64,000 nucleotides of DNA, taken from positions 30,628,735 to 30,692,734 of the forward strand of contig NC_057769.1 of NCBI RefSeq assembly GCF_010389155.1. The letters run 5' to 3'. Shown piece by piece: positions 1-12,379 of the stretch (position 1 is its first letter; every line of letters starts with the position of its first letter). A model generated the notes under the pieces. That model did no database searches. It was given only the letters and a program-made list of their open reading frames with translations, and was not told the origin of the DNA. Both the position numbers and the translations under genes were made by a program. Origin of the DNA: Erigeron canadensis (Eukaryota; Streptophyta; Magnoliopsida; Asterales; Asteraceae).

Positions 1-237
1 TGTGTTTGTGGTAGTTTTCGCGCATATTTTTTACTCTCTGGTAAGGAGATTACTTATATTTGGTACATTTGTAGTTGACCTTATATATCGTTAGAATCAC
101 TATAACCTTAGAAATATAATTAAAAATAAGTTTCTATTTAAAAAGTTAACCATTTGCAAGAGTACTGTGAGCCAAATGACTAAAGTGACCATAACCCGAG
201 ATATGGAATATTTGATGATCATTTTGATTGTGTATAG

Positions 238-600
238 GTTGAACTTCAGCCAATTTTATCAATACTTCTTGGAACCTTCGCGGGTTGTGGGGTTGCGATA
301 TGTGTTAGATCCATTGTTGTGGAGGTCGTGAGGTTGAGAAGATGGTGGCGTCGTGGATCAAATCATCAACGTGATTCCCAAATTGTTGAAATTTCACCAT
401 CACAGTCACTCCGTACATATGATATGCCTCTGCCACCACCCCCTCCTCCACCCTCTTATATAGCTTCTCCCGATATTGTTTTAAATCCAGCACCACGATA
501 TGAGGCTGCACCACCACCACACGTGCTGTCACCACGACCATCATCGTCTCCCACACTGCACATTGAAACTAGAAATGCTGAAGCTTATAAGGAGATTTAA
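238..600 (+). CDS. Terminal exon of a membrane-anchored protein (5' part lies outside the window)
   Basis: An open frame follows a good acceptor (pyrimidine-rich tract ending TATAG at 233-237) and runs to a stop at 598-600. An in-frame stop lies just before the acceptor, so this is an exon and not a whole gene. It encodes about 120 residues: a hydrophobic helix at its residues 6-28 (start VELQPILSILLGTF), a strongly basic stretch (RLRRWWRR), then a Pro-rich tail with a run of seven prolines and several APPP-type motifs. This looks like the last membrane span and cytoplasmic tail of a larger protein. The identity is not recognised. A RING-variant (MARCH-like) E3 ligase was considered because such a gene sits beside the YrdC gene in Arabidopsis as I recall it, but no RING residues are in view. 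The exon call is reasonable; the family call is not made. Confidence 0.5.
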   Translation, partial: VELQPILSILLGTFAGCGVAICVRSIVVEVVRLRRWWRRGSNHQRDSQIVEISPSQSLRTYDMPLPPPPPPPSYIASPDIVLNPAPRYEAAPPPHVLSPRPSSSPTLHIETRNAEAYKEI

Positions 601-1400
601 TTTGGTACTGAGTAGCTATACATTCATTTGTGTTTTATATTTCCTTTCAAAGAATGGGAATGTCATGAGAAAAGAAATGGCCATGAATTCAAGAAATGGA
701 GATCTTCAGTAGTGTGGATACATGATTTTCAGAGTATGAGTTCAGATATTATAAAACTATACATGTTTGGGTTTTGATCATCTGTATAATATACATTTAC
801 TGCATATTTGTTGAATTTTGAAAATATTTTATTGGATAAATATGGCAACAATCGATTTGGGTTGGTCTTACCTCTTAGTCTCTTACATTACATGTTGGGT
901 AATGGGTTTAGATAGGTCGCTTCTAGTATGATTGGGTTCACCAGTTATTTTTTGGCCTTTTAATGTTTTTGTGTATAATTGATGTATTTATTACGTTAAC
1001 CAAAACAAAACGATAATCTAGGTCTTTTTTTCAACGGCCAACAAAATTTACCAAATTATAGGCTAATATGAAACTAGCTTCATACAGAAATACAGCTTGG
1101 CAGAAAGTAAAGTAGTAATATAGATTACAGAACTAAAAAGTGACGACTGACGAGCAAAATTTGCCCAGGGCACCCATAAAAGTTGTGTACTTGCTGGATA
1201 ACCATAAGAACCCTAAGGCTTTAACCTCACCAAACAAACCATTAATAGCCACCTGGTTCTGGCTAAGATCACCAAATTGCACCATTTGTTTCGAGCCCGC
1301 CAGATACACCACGAATGTAGTTAAAAACTTAAAATCACCAAATGAAAGCCTTTTTCTAGAATTTTGAACCAGGGGTATATAAATGTAGAGTTACCAAGTC
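601..1400. other. Presumed 3' UTR and intergenic DNA
   Basis: AT-rich sequence follows the terminal exon. No convincing coding segment or repeat structure was seen on either strand. The first 200-300 bases are probably 3' UTR of the preceding gene. Confidence 0.4.
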
Positions 1401-1440
1401 AGGTGTGACGAAAGCGATTATGGAATTAACCTTACACCGT

Positions 1441-1590
1441 TTAGAGATTAACTCCCGTACACATTGAGCAAACCTGCACGTTACACAAAGTGGTTCGAAG
1501 GACCACATTTCTAGCAGGCAAAGCAAAATGAGTGGGCATCCGATCCAAATCAATTCTCCAGGTTAGAATCATTACTTTCGCTTGGACCCA
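1441..1590 (-). mobile_element. Possible LINE reverse-transcriptase tail fragment (zf-RVT-like)
   Basis: The minus strand encodes a short stretch (TWRIDLDRMPTHFALPARN, then C-x2-C-type cysteines). It resembles the W-x(n)-LPT...L..R..C..C pattern of the zinc-binding domain found at the end of plant LINE reverse transcriptases. Nothing upstream of it is intact and no poly(A) tail or target duplication was found, so it is at most a relic. Confidence 0.3.
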
Positions 1591-1917
1591 GTTATTCCAA
1601 GGGAGTATATATATATGTTGCAGGTTGTTCGCGAAGTGCCTGCAGGGAGGACTTGACATTGCTGACAGAAAATTGACCCACTACGTCTTTGGCCCAGGTC
1701 CTCTGATCAGGGCCTGCTGACAAAGGAGCCATCTTTATGATACAGCACGGGGCTGAGTTATCTCATTCGTGGAGGCTGGCAACCGCTTCTGGTAAAAGGG
1801 AAACGAGGCATGATGTAGAGAGATGGATATCCTATCAGCAACCGAGTAGGACTTGTTCATTAAACAACGGCCACAAGTTCTAAAAAAAGTTTGCATAGTT
1901 GAGGTAAAAGGTCAATG

Positions 1918-1975
1918 TGAGGTTAGCTCACTTGGTAGAGGCTTTTGCCTCTTGAGGTACAAACCAAGATTTAAT
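1918..1975 (+). repeat. tRNA-derived SINE head (A and B boxes)
   Basis: TAGCTCACTTGGTAGAG at about 1924-1940 matches a pol III A box. GGTACAAACC, about 33 bases on, sits at tRNA-like B-box spacing. The 3' part blends into the Helitron-like repeat that follows, and no target duplication was found. It is not a functional tRNA gene because no cloverleaf forms around it. Confidence 0.45.
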
Positions 1976-2009
1976 TAGTAATGGTGTAATTTAAAATTAT
2001 TTGGTGTAA

Positions 2010-2418
2010 TTTAGTAGTATAATTTATACTGTATTATAAAACAGATCTTCCCTGTCTACAGTTTAAGTTTCAACATTTACATCCCAAAATGACCATATAT
2101 CAATTCTATATTTACCTAACACCCTTTTTCTCTCATCAAATCTCAACCAATCATTTTTTTTTCTCTCATCCATAAATCATTTATTCTTCCAATTCATTCA
2201 AAATCTTTTATCTCAAAAACCATACATCGATAAATTATAAAAATTATATGGGTGTTCTTAAAATTTCATGTTCTTTCATTAGAGATGTCATTCAATATAC
2301 TTTCGACGAATTTTTAAATCCGAGGGTGGAGCCCGTACGGCTAAGGCATTTGGCTATCACACTTTATGACCTATCACCCCACCATATCACCGCCGCAACG
2401 CGCGGATATTTGCTCTCG
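2010..2418 (+). mobile_element. Helitron-like non-autonomous element, copy 1 (CTCG terminus)
   Basis: This repeat is closely similar to 54161-54582, in the same orientation, down to a long shared internal stretch. Near its right end lies a GC-rich short hairpin (CCGCCGCAACGCGCGG, 2390-2405), then 13 bases ending in CTCG and a following T. That is the Helitron 3' layout (hairpin about 10-13 nt before CTRR, inserted before T) except that the final bases are CTCG. The left end is uncertain. Confidence 0.5.
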
Positions 2419-2809
2419 TATATATATATTCCCAAATATAATAAACACAGTGTGCTATTGAACCGTTATAACCAAATAGTCTAATAATGATGACACCTGA
2501 AAAAGTCAGAGGGCAAGATTAAAAAAAAAAAATAGAGGATAACACATGTCACCTTCTTAATGTTTAAGGAGAATTATTAGGCTATTTGGTTATGAGTATT
2601 TATCATTTTTCATAAAAAAAAATAAAAAATAAGGTTGACTTTTCTCCAAAATAGTTGGAATCGCCATCCAAACCCTGAATCTCTCTTTCCCTACTTCCAC
2701 TGAATCCATGTCTTTCTGACAAATTAACTCATCGCCGCTACCCAATAATCTGCTGCCACTGCACCAACCAAAACATAAATATCATCTATATCTATTTATA
2801 TTCATAGAT

Positions 2810-4995
2810 ATGTATACAATAAACCCCACAAAAATAACCCCCCGATTTCCGCTCTTAAACCCTACTCAAGGTTTAACTCTTTCTGGGTCTGCTTCAAAAT
2901 TCAATCTTTTTAATACCCACTTTCTTAATTTTGCATTTTTCTTGTATATTTCCAGGTGTACATAAGTTTGGATTTCCAACTTTTTTGCTACAAAACAGGG
3001 GATATAAAGCAGAATCCATAAAGAACACGGCTTGGAGTTTGGAAACTGTTAGACCAGCAACCGTGGTTCATGTCGATGAGGCGGTTAAAGCTGTTAAAGA
3101 TGGGAAAGTTATAGCTGTGCCTACTGATACATTATATGGTTTTGCTTGTGATGCTTGGTATGCATATATTTTTTTGAATATCGTGGATGCGTATAAGGTG
3201 TTTGATGATTTGTCTGAATGAATATGTGTGTTTGTTTTTGGTGAACGTGCAGCTCGGTTGAGGCGGTTAATAGGATATATGAAATTAAAGGGCGGAAACT
3301 TACTAGTCCTTTGGCGATTTGTGTTGGAAATGTCGGAGATATTGGACGGTTTGCTGTCACTGATCATTTGCCTTTTGGGTTGCTTGATTGTCTGCTACCT
3401 GGGCCTGTGACTGTGGTGTTAGCAAGAGGTTTGTGTTTCTTAACTCGTAGGAGGCTCGCTCGATATGCTTGTTGACTTGTTTTGCATTCCATTTGTCCTA
3501 TGATTACAAACTTCCCCTTTTAGGATAGCTCTTGAAATTTGCAAGTTTTCCTTTTTTGGAAAGTTCAGTCATTGATTTGTCTGTTATCATTGGTAAAAAC
3601 AAAATAATGTGTTAAGTTTGGTAAGCTAGTGTTTTTTGGTTTACTTGTGAAGGTTATGTCAGATATGAGTCTATGACTAGTTGCATGGTAGGTCGCATAT
3701 GTCAGAAAACAACGATGAAAAGTTGAAAAGTTTCAGCTCAGAGTAACCAATTATAAATAAATTTGATTCAAGGTAACCTGAGTTGGTACCGATTCAAGTT
3801 TATGATATTGCGACTAATGCGTTGGTGTCCTTTGGCCATTCAAGACAGGGTGTCGTATCTTATCAAAATCGTTTAAGGTTGAAACTCCAATGGTCTTTTT
3901 CTGAACTGAAATTAGCTGGTTAAAAGTGAAATAAGACCAAAACTGGTTACCTGTATATGCAAATAGTCCCTTAAATATTAATGAGTTAAGGAAGCTCGGA
4001 TCAGCTTATACAATCTTGCTTTGAATGGATTTCTTAGTTGGAGTCGAGTGCAGTTCACTTTGGTCGTATGAAATCAAATTTATACTCTATGGATTATTTT
4101 GCTCGAAGTATTATTGTCTCCTTTGGTTCAATTGGCTTGACAGTACTAAAAGTTTGTTTTGTTTCAGGGGAATCAAGTATTCTTGAGAAGTCTCTTAACC
4201 CTGGATTACATAGCATAGGAGTTCGAGTACCTGATTCGGACTTTATCAGGATGATTGCTCATGGCTCTGGAAGCGCACTGGCTCTCACTAGTGCAAACCT
4301 TAGTGGAAAACCTAGTAGTGTCAACATTAATGATTTCAAGAACTTGTGGGAACACTGTACATATGTTTATGATGGCGGTATTCTTCCAGCAGGACGCGCA
4401 GGATCAACAATTGTGGACCTTACGATGCGCGGAAAATATAAGATCTTGAGACCAGGAAGGTAAGGCTTGAATTCCGATGTTTATTCTCGTAGTTACCCAA
4501 ACTACCCTACAAGAGGTGGCAAAATGAGTGGGATAGGTGACGAGTTCAAATTGGTATTTTTGGTACCATTTGGGTCGGGTCATCCCAAAACAGTTTCTCC
4601 AAAAATCTTCTTTTTATTTTTTCACTAAAATACATTTGGGTGTCAAACATGGTTACAGAGAATATGTTATTTCAATAATTATCCAGTTTCTTTTAATGGT
4701 TGTATATGCCAAAGATACATCTTGGGTGACTTTCGATCTGTTAGGCCCGTTTGACCCCTTTTCGATAACTTTTTGACCCATTAGAGATATATCATGACAA
4801 ATTCAACCATCCATAACTAGATAGTACTTAAGAGAGTTTTGTCTAGAAAAACTTTTTCTCGACAAACATCCGTCTACAAAATAGTCAAAATTCTGAGTTT
4901 TTTATTCTGTATCGTGTTATGTTGGCAGTGCCAAGGAAGAGACCATCTCTATATTGGAGAGGCACTCGCTACTAGAAGCAGGAGCCACTGCTTAA
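2810..4995 (+). CDS. YRDC: YrdC/Sua5 threonylcarbamoyl-AMP synthase, five exons, 265 aa
   Basis: Exons 2810-2870, 2956-3157, 3253-3428, 4168-4459 and 4929-4995 join in frame with GT-AG introns to 266 codons including the stop. The family makes threonylcarbamoyl-AMP from threonine, bicarbonate and ATP, the first step of the universal t6A37 modification of ANN-decoding tRNAs. Hallmarks visible: PTDTLYGFACDA (residues 76-87, substrate pocket), KGRK at 100-103, LPGPVTVVL (about 136-144), and LTSANLSGKPS (186-196). The C-terminal exon gives an amphipathic SAKEETISILERHSLL tail and a stop at 4993. Length fits a stand-alone YrdC domain without the extra Sua5 domain. The first 45 residues are basic and Ser/Thr-rich and could act as an organellar transit peptide. 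The start is the first ATG in frame; the AAG/GTTTAA donor is needed to avoid a stop. Confidence 0.9.
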
Positions 4996-6007
4996 CCGTT
5001 GAACCTTCCATCCTATTGCTAAATCTTGAATTTCTTCACTGTTGACTGTGACTTTGACTTTACTCAAGGTACTATATACATTAGCACGTCTTGTTTTTCA
5101 CTTTGAGATTTCGGTCTATCTTTTAGGCTAGTTAGTCTGAGTGTGCTATAGAAGATGTCTGTCTTTGTTAGGTTAATACAATTGATGACAACAGTTGTCA
5201 TCATGTTTTTTGGTAAATATGCTAAATGTTGACCCTGTGAAATCAAAGGGAAACAAACACGTCGGTTGTAATGTAATATATTGTTGATTGAGTAAATTCC
5301 ATGTTCATTAGGAGTTAACGTTTTTCTGCTACTATGAGTTTTCTTTTGTTGGAATGAAAAGCCATTGAGTGAAAAAGTTGATAACTGCATGTTTACCATC
5401 CTCTCTTTGACTTTGTTAGTATCGTCAACTCTTTTTTGATGGTGCTTATGGCCAAAAAAGAAGCCTCGTGGTTTCTATCTATAGATCCTAACCTTCAAAG
5501 TTCTAAGTAACATTGCTCACCGCCCTCTTCTCCTCACCCATTATAAATGATACATCATCTTTTATGATCATACATCATATCAATCACTTTCTCTTATCTG
5601 GTGGTTACACGACCACCACTACCAGACCACCAGTAGCACCCCATGGCTGACCTTTCACCACCGCTCACCGACATCCACAACTGAGCAGAAATATGTAAAA
5701 AGAAAACGACCAAATATATGGTTTCATCACATGATTACGACATACTATAACCACCAGGATCAACACTTCATTAACATTATTTATATATTCATATTACACA
5801 CATATGTAAATGAAGATCATTTCATTACGATAAAACAAAACACGTTCACAGTCAATAATCAAAGTATGTATATTATTTCCAATTTCCAAATATATCAACT
5901 ATCTAGACTCTAACTAACAGACTCGGGCGTTATTTGCATGAGAAACACATGCTATGAATTTCACTCATCATAGTATCATATAATCTAGCAAGTAACAACA
6001 AATTAGT
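4996..6007. other. Intergenic DNA between convergent genes
   Basis: This holds the presumed 3' UTRs of the YrdC gene and of the minus-strand gene that follows. It is AT-rich with a short run of CACC/ACCACC-rich sequence near 5600-5670. No coding segment or delimited transposon was seen. Confidence 0.4.
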
Positions 6008-6463
6008 TTAGAAAAACTCCAGCCGTGCCGATTGACTATACCGTGCTCTCCGGATATTGTCTTGCCTTTTCCGGTACAAAACACCTCCAAATCCCACAAA
6101 ACACGCCGCTGCAATCAATCCAAACGCAACTCCCACCTTCTTCCCTCCACTCATACCTTTGTCTGGCGATTCCTTACGTTCTTCACTCTTCATATCTCCA
6201 ACATCACTAGCCTCAGTTGGTCCTGGTGCCAGAGAAGAGGGTGTATTTGGTAATGCTGGAGAAGGCGACCAGGGATCCTGAAATGAGTAGTCTGAACCCG
6301 ATTGTTGAATAGGTGGCTGTGTAGGTGACAATGATTGTGATGACAGTGAATATAACGGTGATGGTGATGGTGACGGTGATGATACCGGCGAAGAAGAAAT
6401 GGTGAGGGCGAAGAGGAGAATGAAGGTAAAAATGTGAAGGAAAATAAAGGTGATGATCTGCAT
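6008..6463 (-). CDS. Ser/Pro-rich secretory single-pass membrane protein (APAP/AGP-like), 151 aa
   Basis: An intronless frame begins with a hydrophobic signal peptide (residues 1-23). It continues with SP repeats (SPSPSPSP, about residues 29-36) and further SP/TP/AP dipeptides, typical of hydroxyproline arabinogalactan glycomodules. A Lys/Glu/Asp-rich spacer is followed by a GGKK-preceded transmembrane helix (about residues 110-130), then a basic tail (YRKRQDNIRRARY). This layout matches small plant hydroxyproline-rich membrane proteins like those annotated near APAP1, so the ectodomain would face the cell wall and the basic tail the cytoplasm. A TATA-like GCATAAATA lies about 50 bases upstream of the ATG on the minus strand. 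It is convergent with the YrdC gene. Function is unknown; the exact subfamily is an inference. Confidence 0.75.
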   Translation of the reverse strand: MQIITFIFLHIFTFILLFALTISSSPVSSPSPSPSPLYSLSSQSLSPTQPPIQQSGSDYSFQDPWSPSPALPNTPSSLAPGPTEASDVGDMKSEERKESPDKGMSGGKKVGVAFGLIAAACFVGFGGVLYRKRQDNIRRARYSQSARLEFF

Positions 6464-8019
6464 TGTTGAATGTAAGGATTGGTTGATGGAATGTGAGTTT
6501 GGATTTTTATTTATGCAAGGAAGGATTTGGAAGATAGATTTATGAATGAAGTAAAGTGACAGAATGAAAGCTTTAAAATGAAGATATTGAAATTTGAATG
6601 TGAAAAAATTTGTTTAATTAACGAACGGCCAGCGGTTTGGAAGCGGAGTAAAGTTGACTGAATCTCTCTCGTTGACAATTTTTATTTTGCAGTATCATAA
6701 CTTTCATGCACGTCAAAGTGTTGACTTAGTTAAATTGTTGATCTTCAAAATTTGCAAGTACAGTGTTTAACTATGTATCTATTCCAGCTAAAATCAGTTT
6801 CTTTTTCATAACTTGTTGATCGCGAATTCAAGTTTTGTCGTAGACATAAGTTGTGTAATTTATTAGCCTCATAACTTGTTGATCGCAAGTTCTAAGTTTC
6901 ATTTGTGGACATAAGTTGTGTAATTTATTACCTTAAATAGCCCAGTGGCTACCAGCCATCACTTTCTAGAGGAACCTGGGCACTAGCCTGGTTGAGGGAT
7001 TAATGGATACCAAATGGTACATGAGATCAGGGGATTTTAATCCAATTACTTTTTTTAGACTGATTGAAAAGAAAAAAATACTCAGTATATTAATAATCTG
7101 GACTTTTAATTTCAAACAAAACATCTTGGAAGCACCTTGTCGGGCCAATAACAGCCAACTTAAAAGAGGGAAATGTCATCCCATATCTAATACAACTCAA
7201 AAGATGTCAAGAATACAAAGATTGTGTGTAACTTTTTATAGCGAGCATACCAGTCAACTCATCAACACGTCAGCATATTGTCTTAGTATATTGAACCAAC
7301 AAACTAAACTCATTTTTCCTCCGATCCTACATATTGAAACTCGGTTTGTCAATACCATATCATCATTCATATTAATTAAAAAGGGGAAGAGGGTTGGGGG
7401 AATCTAGGCCCCGTTTATTAGATTGTTTTCAAAATGAATTCATACAAACTGCGGCTCACATTTTGGTGACATTTTGTTTCTTCAATGGTGACATTTTGTT
7501 TTCTCAGTTTGCACACTAACATGATTTTTACCAACGGGGAGTTAACCTAAGGAGCAAATGGAGTATGTTATTAGGTCATGTCCCCAAACCATGCTATATC
7601 ACATAACACCGATAAAAATAACAAGTTATTTCACCGAATATAATCGCGTTTTACTGTTAAAGTAGCTGTAAAAGTTGTGTGATATTTACATGTTTTGGAA
7701 AAATTAAGAAATAGACTTAATGGTATTTACATGATAAAGTTTTAAGGTTTTAAGTTAATTTTTAGGTCAACTTATTAATTTTAACTCTAATTTTTTTAAA
7801 ACAAAATTTAGTGAAGCCAATAAGATAACTTTGGGCTCTATTCGAGTCATTCTTTGTAATCTACTAGTTTTAAAGGGGAAAAAAGAATTGGGAAACCTCC
7901 TCCTCTTAAAAACAAAAATGAGTCGATTTTGACCCTTTTATTTCCGAAAACTTTGCTCCCTTTCTACTATCTGTTTTTATCTATTTAATCAAAAGGTTGG
8001 ATTTCTTCAGATAGGCGCC

Positions 8020-10845
8020 ATGATCAGCATCCTTTCTCAGGTCAGCTTCAATTCTCTCCCTCTCTCTCTCACACACACATATGTATATACGTATTACGCC
8101 ATACAGATGGCCGATTTGTGATTAATTGGGGAAAATATTGAATGATAGGAACGTCTACTTGGCGCTAGCCTAGGAATTATATTCACTGGTGTGATTATTT
8201 TCGAGCAACGCAGAGACATCTACAACACCATTGCACTCAACCAACCTCCCAATTCTCAGGTCCTTTTTTATTTATTTATTTATTTATTTATTATTATTGT
8301 TATTATTTCATTTTACTTTCACTCTGTCCATCTCACATTAAATGTAGAAGCACAAATGTACAAATGTTATTCGAGTAGTATATGATAATAAAAATTATAA
8401 TAATAATCAAATGACAATTCTTTACCTTTAGTTTTTTCACAATTTTTAAATATAGCTTTGTGACAATTGTAATATAACAGTAGATACATAGGTGCACTTA
8501 ATACTATATTACTTTGGATATTTTTAATTTTGGATGGATGTTAGACAGCTATTTTGAGATAAACAATAGAATTTGCAACATTTGATATGGAACGGCATAG
8601 GTAGGGGGGGTCTAGAAATTAGGATTGATATGATAGAGTTTACTTGCATTTGACAAATGATCGACAAATCAACTAACCGATGCCAATACTTATTAGAAAA
8701 TACACATAGTCATGATAATAGGGGCGTCGGTACTATTTCTTTTTTGTATGTTAAGAGGGGGCAAAATATACATGATGTCATTGTTCATCGGATATTTACT
8801 TCGAGTATAACTGTAGTTTAGTATTGATCCGGGTACTACCCAAGTTTCCCAAAATGGCGATCTTTGTTTAAAGCCTTGATTGAGTTGATTCCCCATCAAA
8901 CCTCGGTTCTAGATAAGAACCTCCTCTGCAGTACATATGTCTCTTCACTTGATCATCCTCGTTTTCTATAAGGCTATAAGTATTGACCCGGTCAACTCGT
9001 TTGTTGGTACACCCCTTACCTATAACCACGGACCAAGAATACTAAGCTCGGCATCCACTCCCTTGTGTTCTCGGGTAGGGTCCTTTAAATAAGTTCTTGT
9101 TTAAAAGTCTTCACAGGCCGAGCCTTTAGTCCAATAAAACCTGCATGGTCCGTGTACTATGTGCTTCTTAGGCTAATATATTAATATTTTTTCTTATATA
9201 TATATATATATAGTATAAACATAGGCTCGAATGCTACGGATACATACATATTTGCACATGAACGATAAAAAGAATCTTATAAACTAAGGTCATCGTGTTT
9301 TCATAAGGTATACATATACCCTCCCTAATGAAGATAGTACCTCGTACTTGTTAGGTCTCATTTGATCATTCTTGTTGTCAGAACTGTGAACATCATTTAC
9401 CTCGGTACTCATATGATAGTATTTAACCCATGCCTATAAATAGGGTTGATACTTCATCATTGAACCCTGGTCCCGTCTAACATCTTTAGTGCTCTCAATC
9501 AGCGATTCCACACTTGGATGAGATTGAGATCCTATCATTTATTACTGTCACCCCTTCCATTGATTCTGATCATTTCTTGTGGGTTTGCATTCTAGCTTAA
9601 GGAGGTAGAATTAGGAAAGAACCTTTTACAGAAGAATGAATCTACAAATGATGTGAGAACATAAGCTTTATCAAGTTATTGTTGATAATCGAATGGTTGT
9701 GGTTTATCTTTGCATAGTCATACTTCAAAATTCTACAAAATGCATTTCGTTACAAGACCTTGTGCTGGCAATTGTTATTATGAAAGTGCGGACAACATTA
9801 GTTTATTTTGTACGCGCAGACAACCATTGTTGATCATATCTAGTTTTATCCCTGAAATTTAAATACACTTGTCATATAGGAGTTAAGGCTTTTTGTGGCT
9901 AAAACTTATGATTATATTTGCTGATCGGTTCTAGTTAAATGCAGTAACTTATTTCCAGTATTCTCATATCTTCCTTGTTCTGGTAAATTCTTTTATCCAC
10001 TAATAAAGCATAATCTCTTCAGGATAACAGGATGTACTTTTAAATGGTAGTAGTTAAAAGATTATTTGCTTGGAAATTTAGGACATTATTTTAACGTGTA
10101 AATACAGTGGTTATACATTAGCTCTTGTTGGCGCTGATTTTGCCCAATACTTAAATGGCTGGCCTTGGAATCGACTCAACTTATTCATTCCACCTGACCT
10201 GATTTTTTACTAGCTTACGCTTTGGCCTTCCTACCATACTACTATTTTCTGTGTAACGATATTTCGTCAGTGGGGGCAAAATGGGTGGGTTGGATTATGT
10301 GTTAAAACGGGTTTGGGTAGAAAACAGGCAATTCTAAGTACTGGTGCAATTTGTAGGTTGACCCTCAAAAATGTTTTGTCTATTTTATAATATTTCGGTT
10401 TGAGTAGTTAATGTGTTGTAATTTCAAAAAATATTATTGCAAAAGCGATCTAAATTTTTCGAATACAGAAGGATTTAAGATGTCCCTTCAATTATTAGCT
10501 AAATTATCTGGCACGATTCTCTTAAGATAAGTTAGATAATACACCATTCAAATCGAATCATTTATAAGTAAATTGTTTTAAATTGCAGCCTATAAGTTTC
10601 ATGAATGAAATAGTTGCAGGGTTAGAGTTGATTGATGCAGTTTTTGATGTATCCAGCGTTCCAGGAGCCATAATATGGTAGTCTTGTTTTATTTATTAAT
10701 CTTAAACGTCTATTTTTGAATCCCTCAGATTAAAGAGACTTATCGTGAAAAGAAATCTCAATTCGAGATTTCGCATTATTGGAATAAAGCAGTGGACCAG
10801 GCTTTTAAACCAGCAATCCAGGTTCTTGGCTATCGAAAATGGTAG
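8020..10845 (+). CDS. Conserved 82-residue microprotein, three exons, first exon seven codons
   Basis: Exons 8020-8040 (MISILSQ), 8149-8259 and 10729-10845 join in phase 0 at all borders, with CAG/GT donors and TAG or CAG acceptors, giving 82 residues and a TAG stop. Residues about 9-23 form a short hydrophobic segment (LLGASLGIIFTGVIIF), followed by a charged region. A C-terminal block (YWNKAVDQAFKPAIQVLG, ending in Trp) has the look of a conserved helix. I recall plant proteins with the same opening and the same W-N-K-A-V-D block, so this should be a real family, but I cannot name its function. A small organelle or endomembrane anchor is plausible. Intron 2 is 2.5 kb and carries a candidate solo LTR. 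Confidence 0.8.
8583..9794 (+). mobile_element. Candidate solo LTR within intron 2 of the microprotein gene
   Basis: The segment begins TG, ends CA and is flanked by ACATT on both sides (8578-8582 and 9795-9799). It contains a clear pol II core promoter (CCTATAAATAGGG near 9434). No primer-binding site or polyprotein follows. A five-base flank match over this range could arise by chance, so the borders are tentative. The promoter-bearing, repeat-like character is firmer than the ends. Confidence 0.35.
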
Positions 10846-11492
10846 GGATGCAAGAGTCAATACCAACTACAAGACTAGTGCAGGATTATGTTTTTCTTCA
10901 TGAAGTAAGAGCTTTATATACTATCACGTTCTTGACTTAGTGGTATTAATAACCAACTATCAATTTATTAGTTAGTTTTTTATCCAGTCAAGTCGTCCCT
11001 TGCAAATTTCACCATTTTTCTGATATACAGAGAAATTATGAGTAATTAAACCCATTTTCTTCTATTTTCGTGAGAATTCCTATTGAATATTTGCCATTTC
11101 TGTAAATCTGAAAATACGATTTGTAGCAGATTACCTAGTCAAAATATCCGGATTCCATGAATTGTAGCACATCTGATTATATGCAGCTACTGTAAACTAT
11201 CTAGTGATGCTGATAGAAATATCCATTGTTATTAAATCTGTCAGATGATATAGATGTCAATGTAACACTCTTAATTCACTTAATACCACATACTTTAGCT
11301 TCTAGGGTGAATCGGTTCATCGACAATAATGCTGTAATACAGAATTACATGCCTTAATTAATAATAATAATAATAATTAATAAAGATTTTACATATCATA
11401 TTCTAAATCGCTTCTAAATCGCAAAAGAAGTGGACACTCGCAAGAGAACAAAGACAAGAATCTACTAAGTTATATTCTCATCTTTAAGCACA

Positions 11493-11900
11493 TCAAACTG
11501 AGTGTAGAATTGTACTTTGTTGCTGTGACTTGATTTTACGGTTGGCCACCACATAGTAGGCTCCCATAGCTAGAAGAACCACAAATACAAAACCAAATAT
11601 CACACCCATAATGCCTCCTGCACCAACTTTGCTCTCACTCTTTCCACTTTTAGAAATGCTTTCCTTTGCCAAGTTTGATTGCACTGTAGCAACCATGGGC
11701 AATGGTGCACAACTGGACTCATCACATGGGTCTTGAATGTTTGGGGGGTTTGCCTTTGGGTGGAAGAAGTTGTAGGTTGATGGTGAGAACGCCATTGGGT
11801 TCTCATAAACGAGTCCGTGAGGAGCTCTCTCTTGAGCTTTGGTAATAGTGAAGGAAATAATAGTTAGAAGAGTGACAAAGAGAAGATTCAGGCAACTCAT
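11493..11900 (-). CDS. Small secretory/type I membrane protein of unknown function, 135 aa
   Basis: An intronless frame opens with a signal peptide (residues 1-22, cleaving near KAQ). A short conserved-looking ectodomain follows (APHGLVYENPMAFSPSTYNF at about 26-45, and a Cys pair around PCDESSCAP). Next come a Ser/Lys-rich linker, a Gly-rich transmembrane helix (about 97-119) and a short polar tail. I recall plant proteins with the same GLVYENPxAFSP block, often loosely labelled proline-rich receptor-like kinase, although no kinase is present here. Its place next to a PIP2 gene agrees with that memory. A TATA box reads TATAAATA at 11955-11962 on the minus strand, about 55 bases before the ATG. 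Function is unknown. Confidence 0.75.
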   Translation of the reverse strand: MSCLNLLFVTLLTIISFTITKAQERAPHGLVYENPMAFSPSTYNFFHPKANPPNIQDPCDESSCAPLPMVATVQSNLAKESISKSGKSESKVGAGGIMGVIFGFVFVVLLAMGAYYVVANRKIKSQQQSTILHSV

Positions 11901-11954
11901 TTTTGTTGTTGCAAGTTTCTTTATGCTTTAGTGTGACTCAATTGTTTGTGTTGG

Positions 11955-11962
11955 TATTTATA
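11955..11962 (-). promoter_or_regulatory. TATA box of the 135-aa membrane protein gene
   Basis: TATAAATA on the minus strand lies about 55 bases before the start codon. The 14 bases spanning it, GTGTTGGTATTTAT on the plus strand, recur exactly at the PIP2 promoter near 25089. Confidence 0.55.
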
Positions 11963-12379
11963 GAGGTCTTCTTGGCTTATTCGAGGTTGCTTTGCCCTCA
12001 ATTTTTGTGATAGCATTAAATTCTTAAAATAGGAGCAAAATGATTGACTATGGGTTCTTTTGTTTCATCCATAATAACAAAGCAGCTATCTGTTTTAGTG
12101 TTTATGTGAGCTAGTAGGCTTCGTTATGTCGACATCTAATTTTCCTCCCATTAGGCCGATTATATTTGGTTTTACATTGGTAGATAATGACTTATATACC
12201 CCTCGATTGCATAGTCTTGCTCTATGAAGTTGGATCATGTCAACTAGAGACAATGGCATGCATAGTACAAGAGATGAGAATAAGACACATTTCTTCAATA
12301 TGTACTGCTGATGTTGTCTGTATATGTTTCCTGGTTCATTTATCTTTATCATATATTGTTAATTAATACACGTTAGAAC

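Noticed and set aside
305..556. Minus-strand frame of 83 codons
   Set aside because: It lies antisense to the terminal exon at 238-600 and mirrors its Pro-rich codons; it has no independent features.
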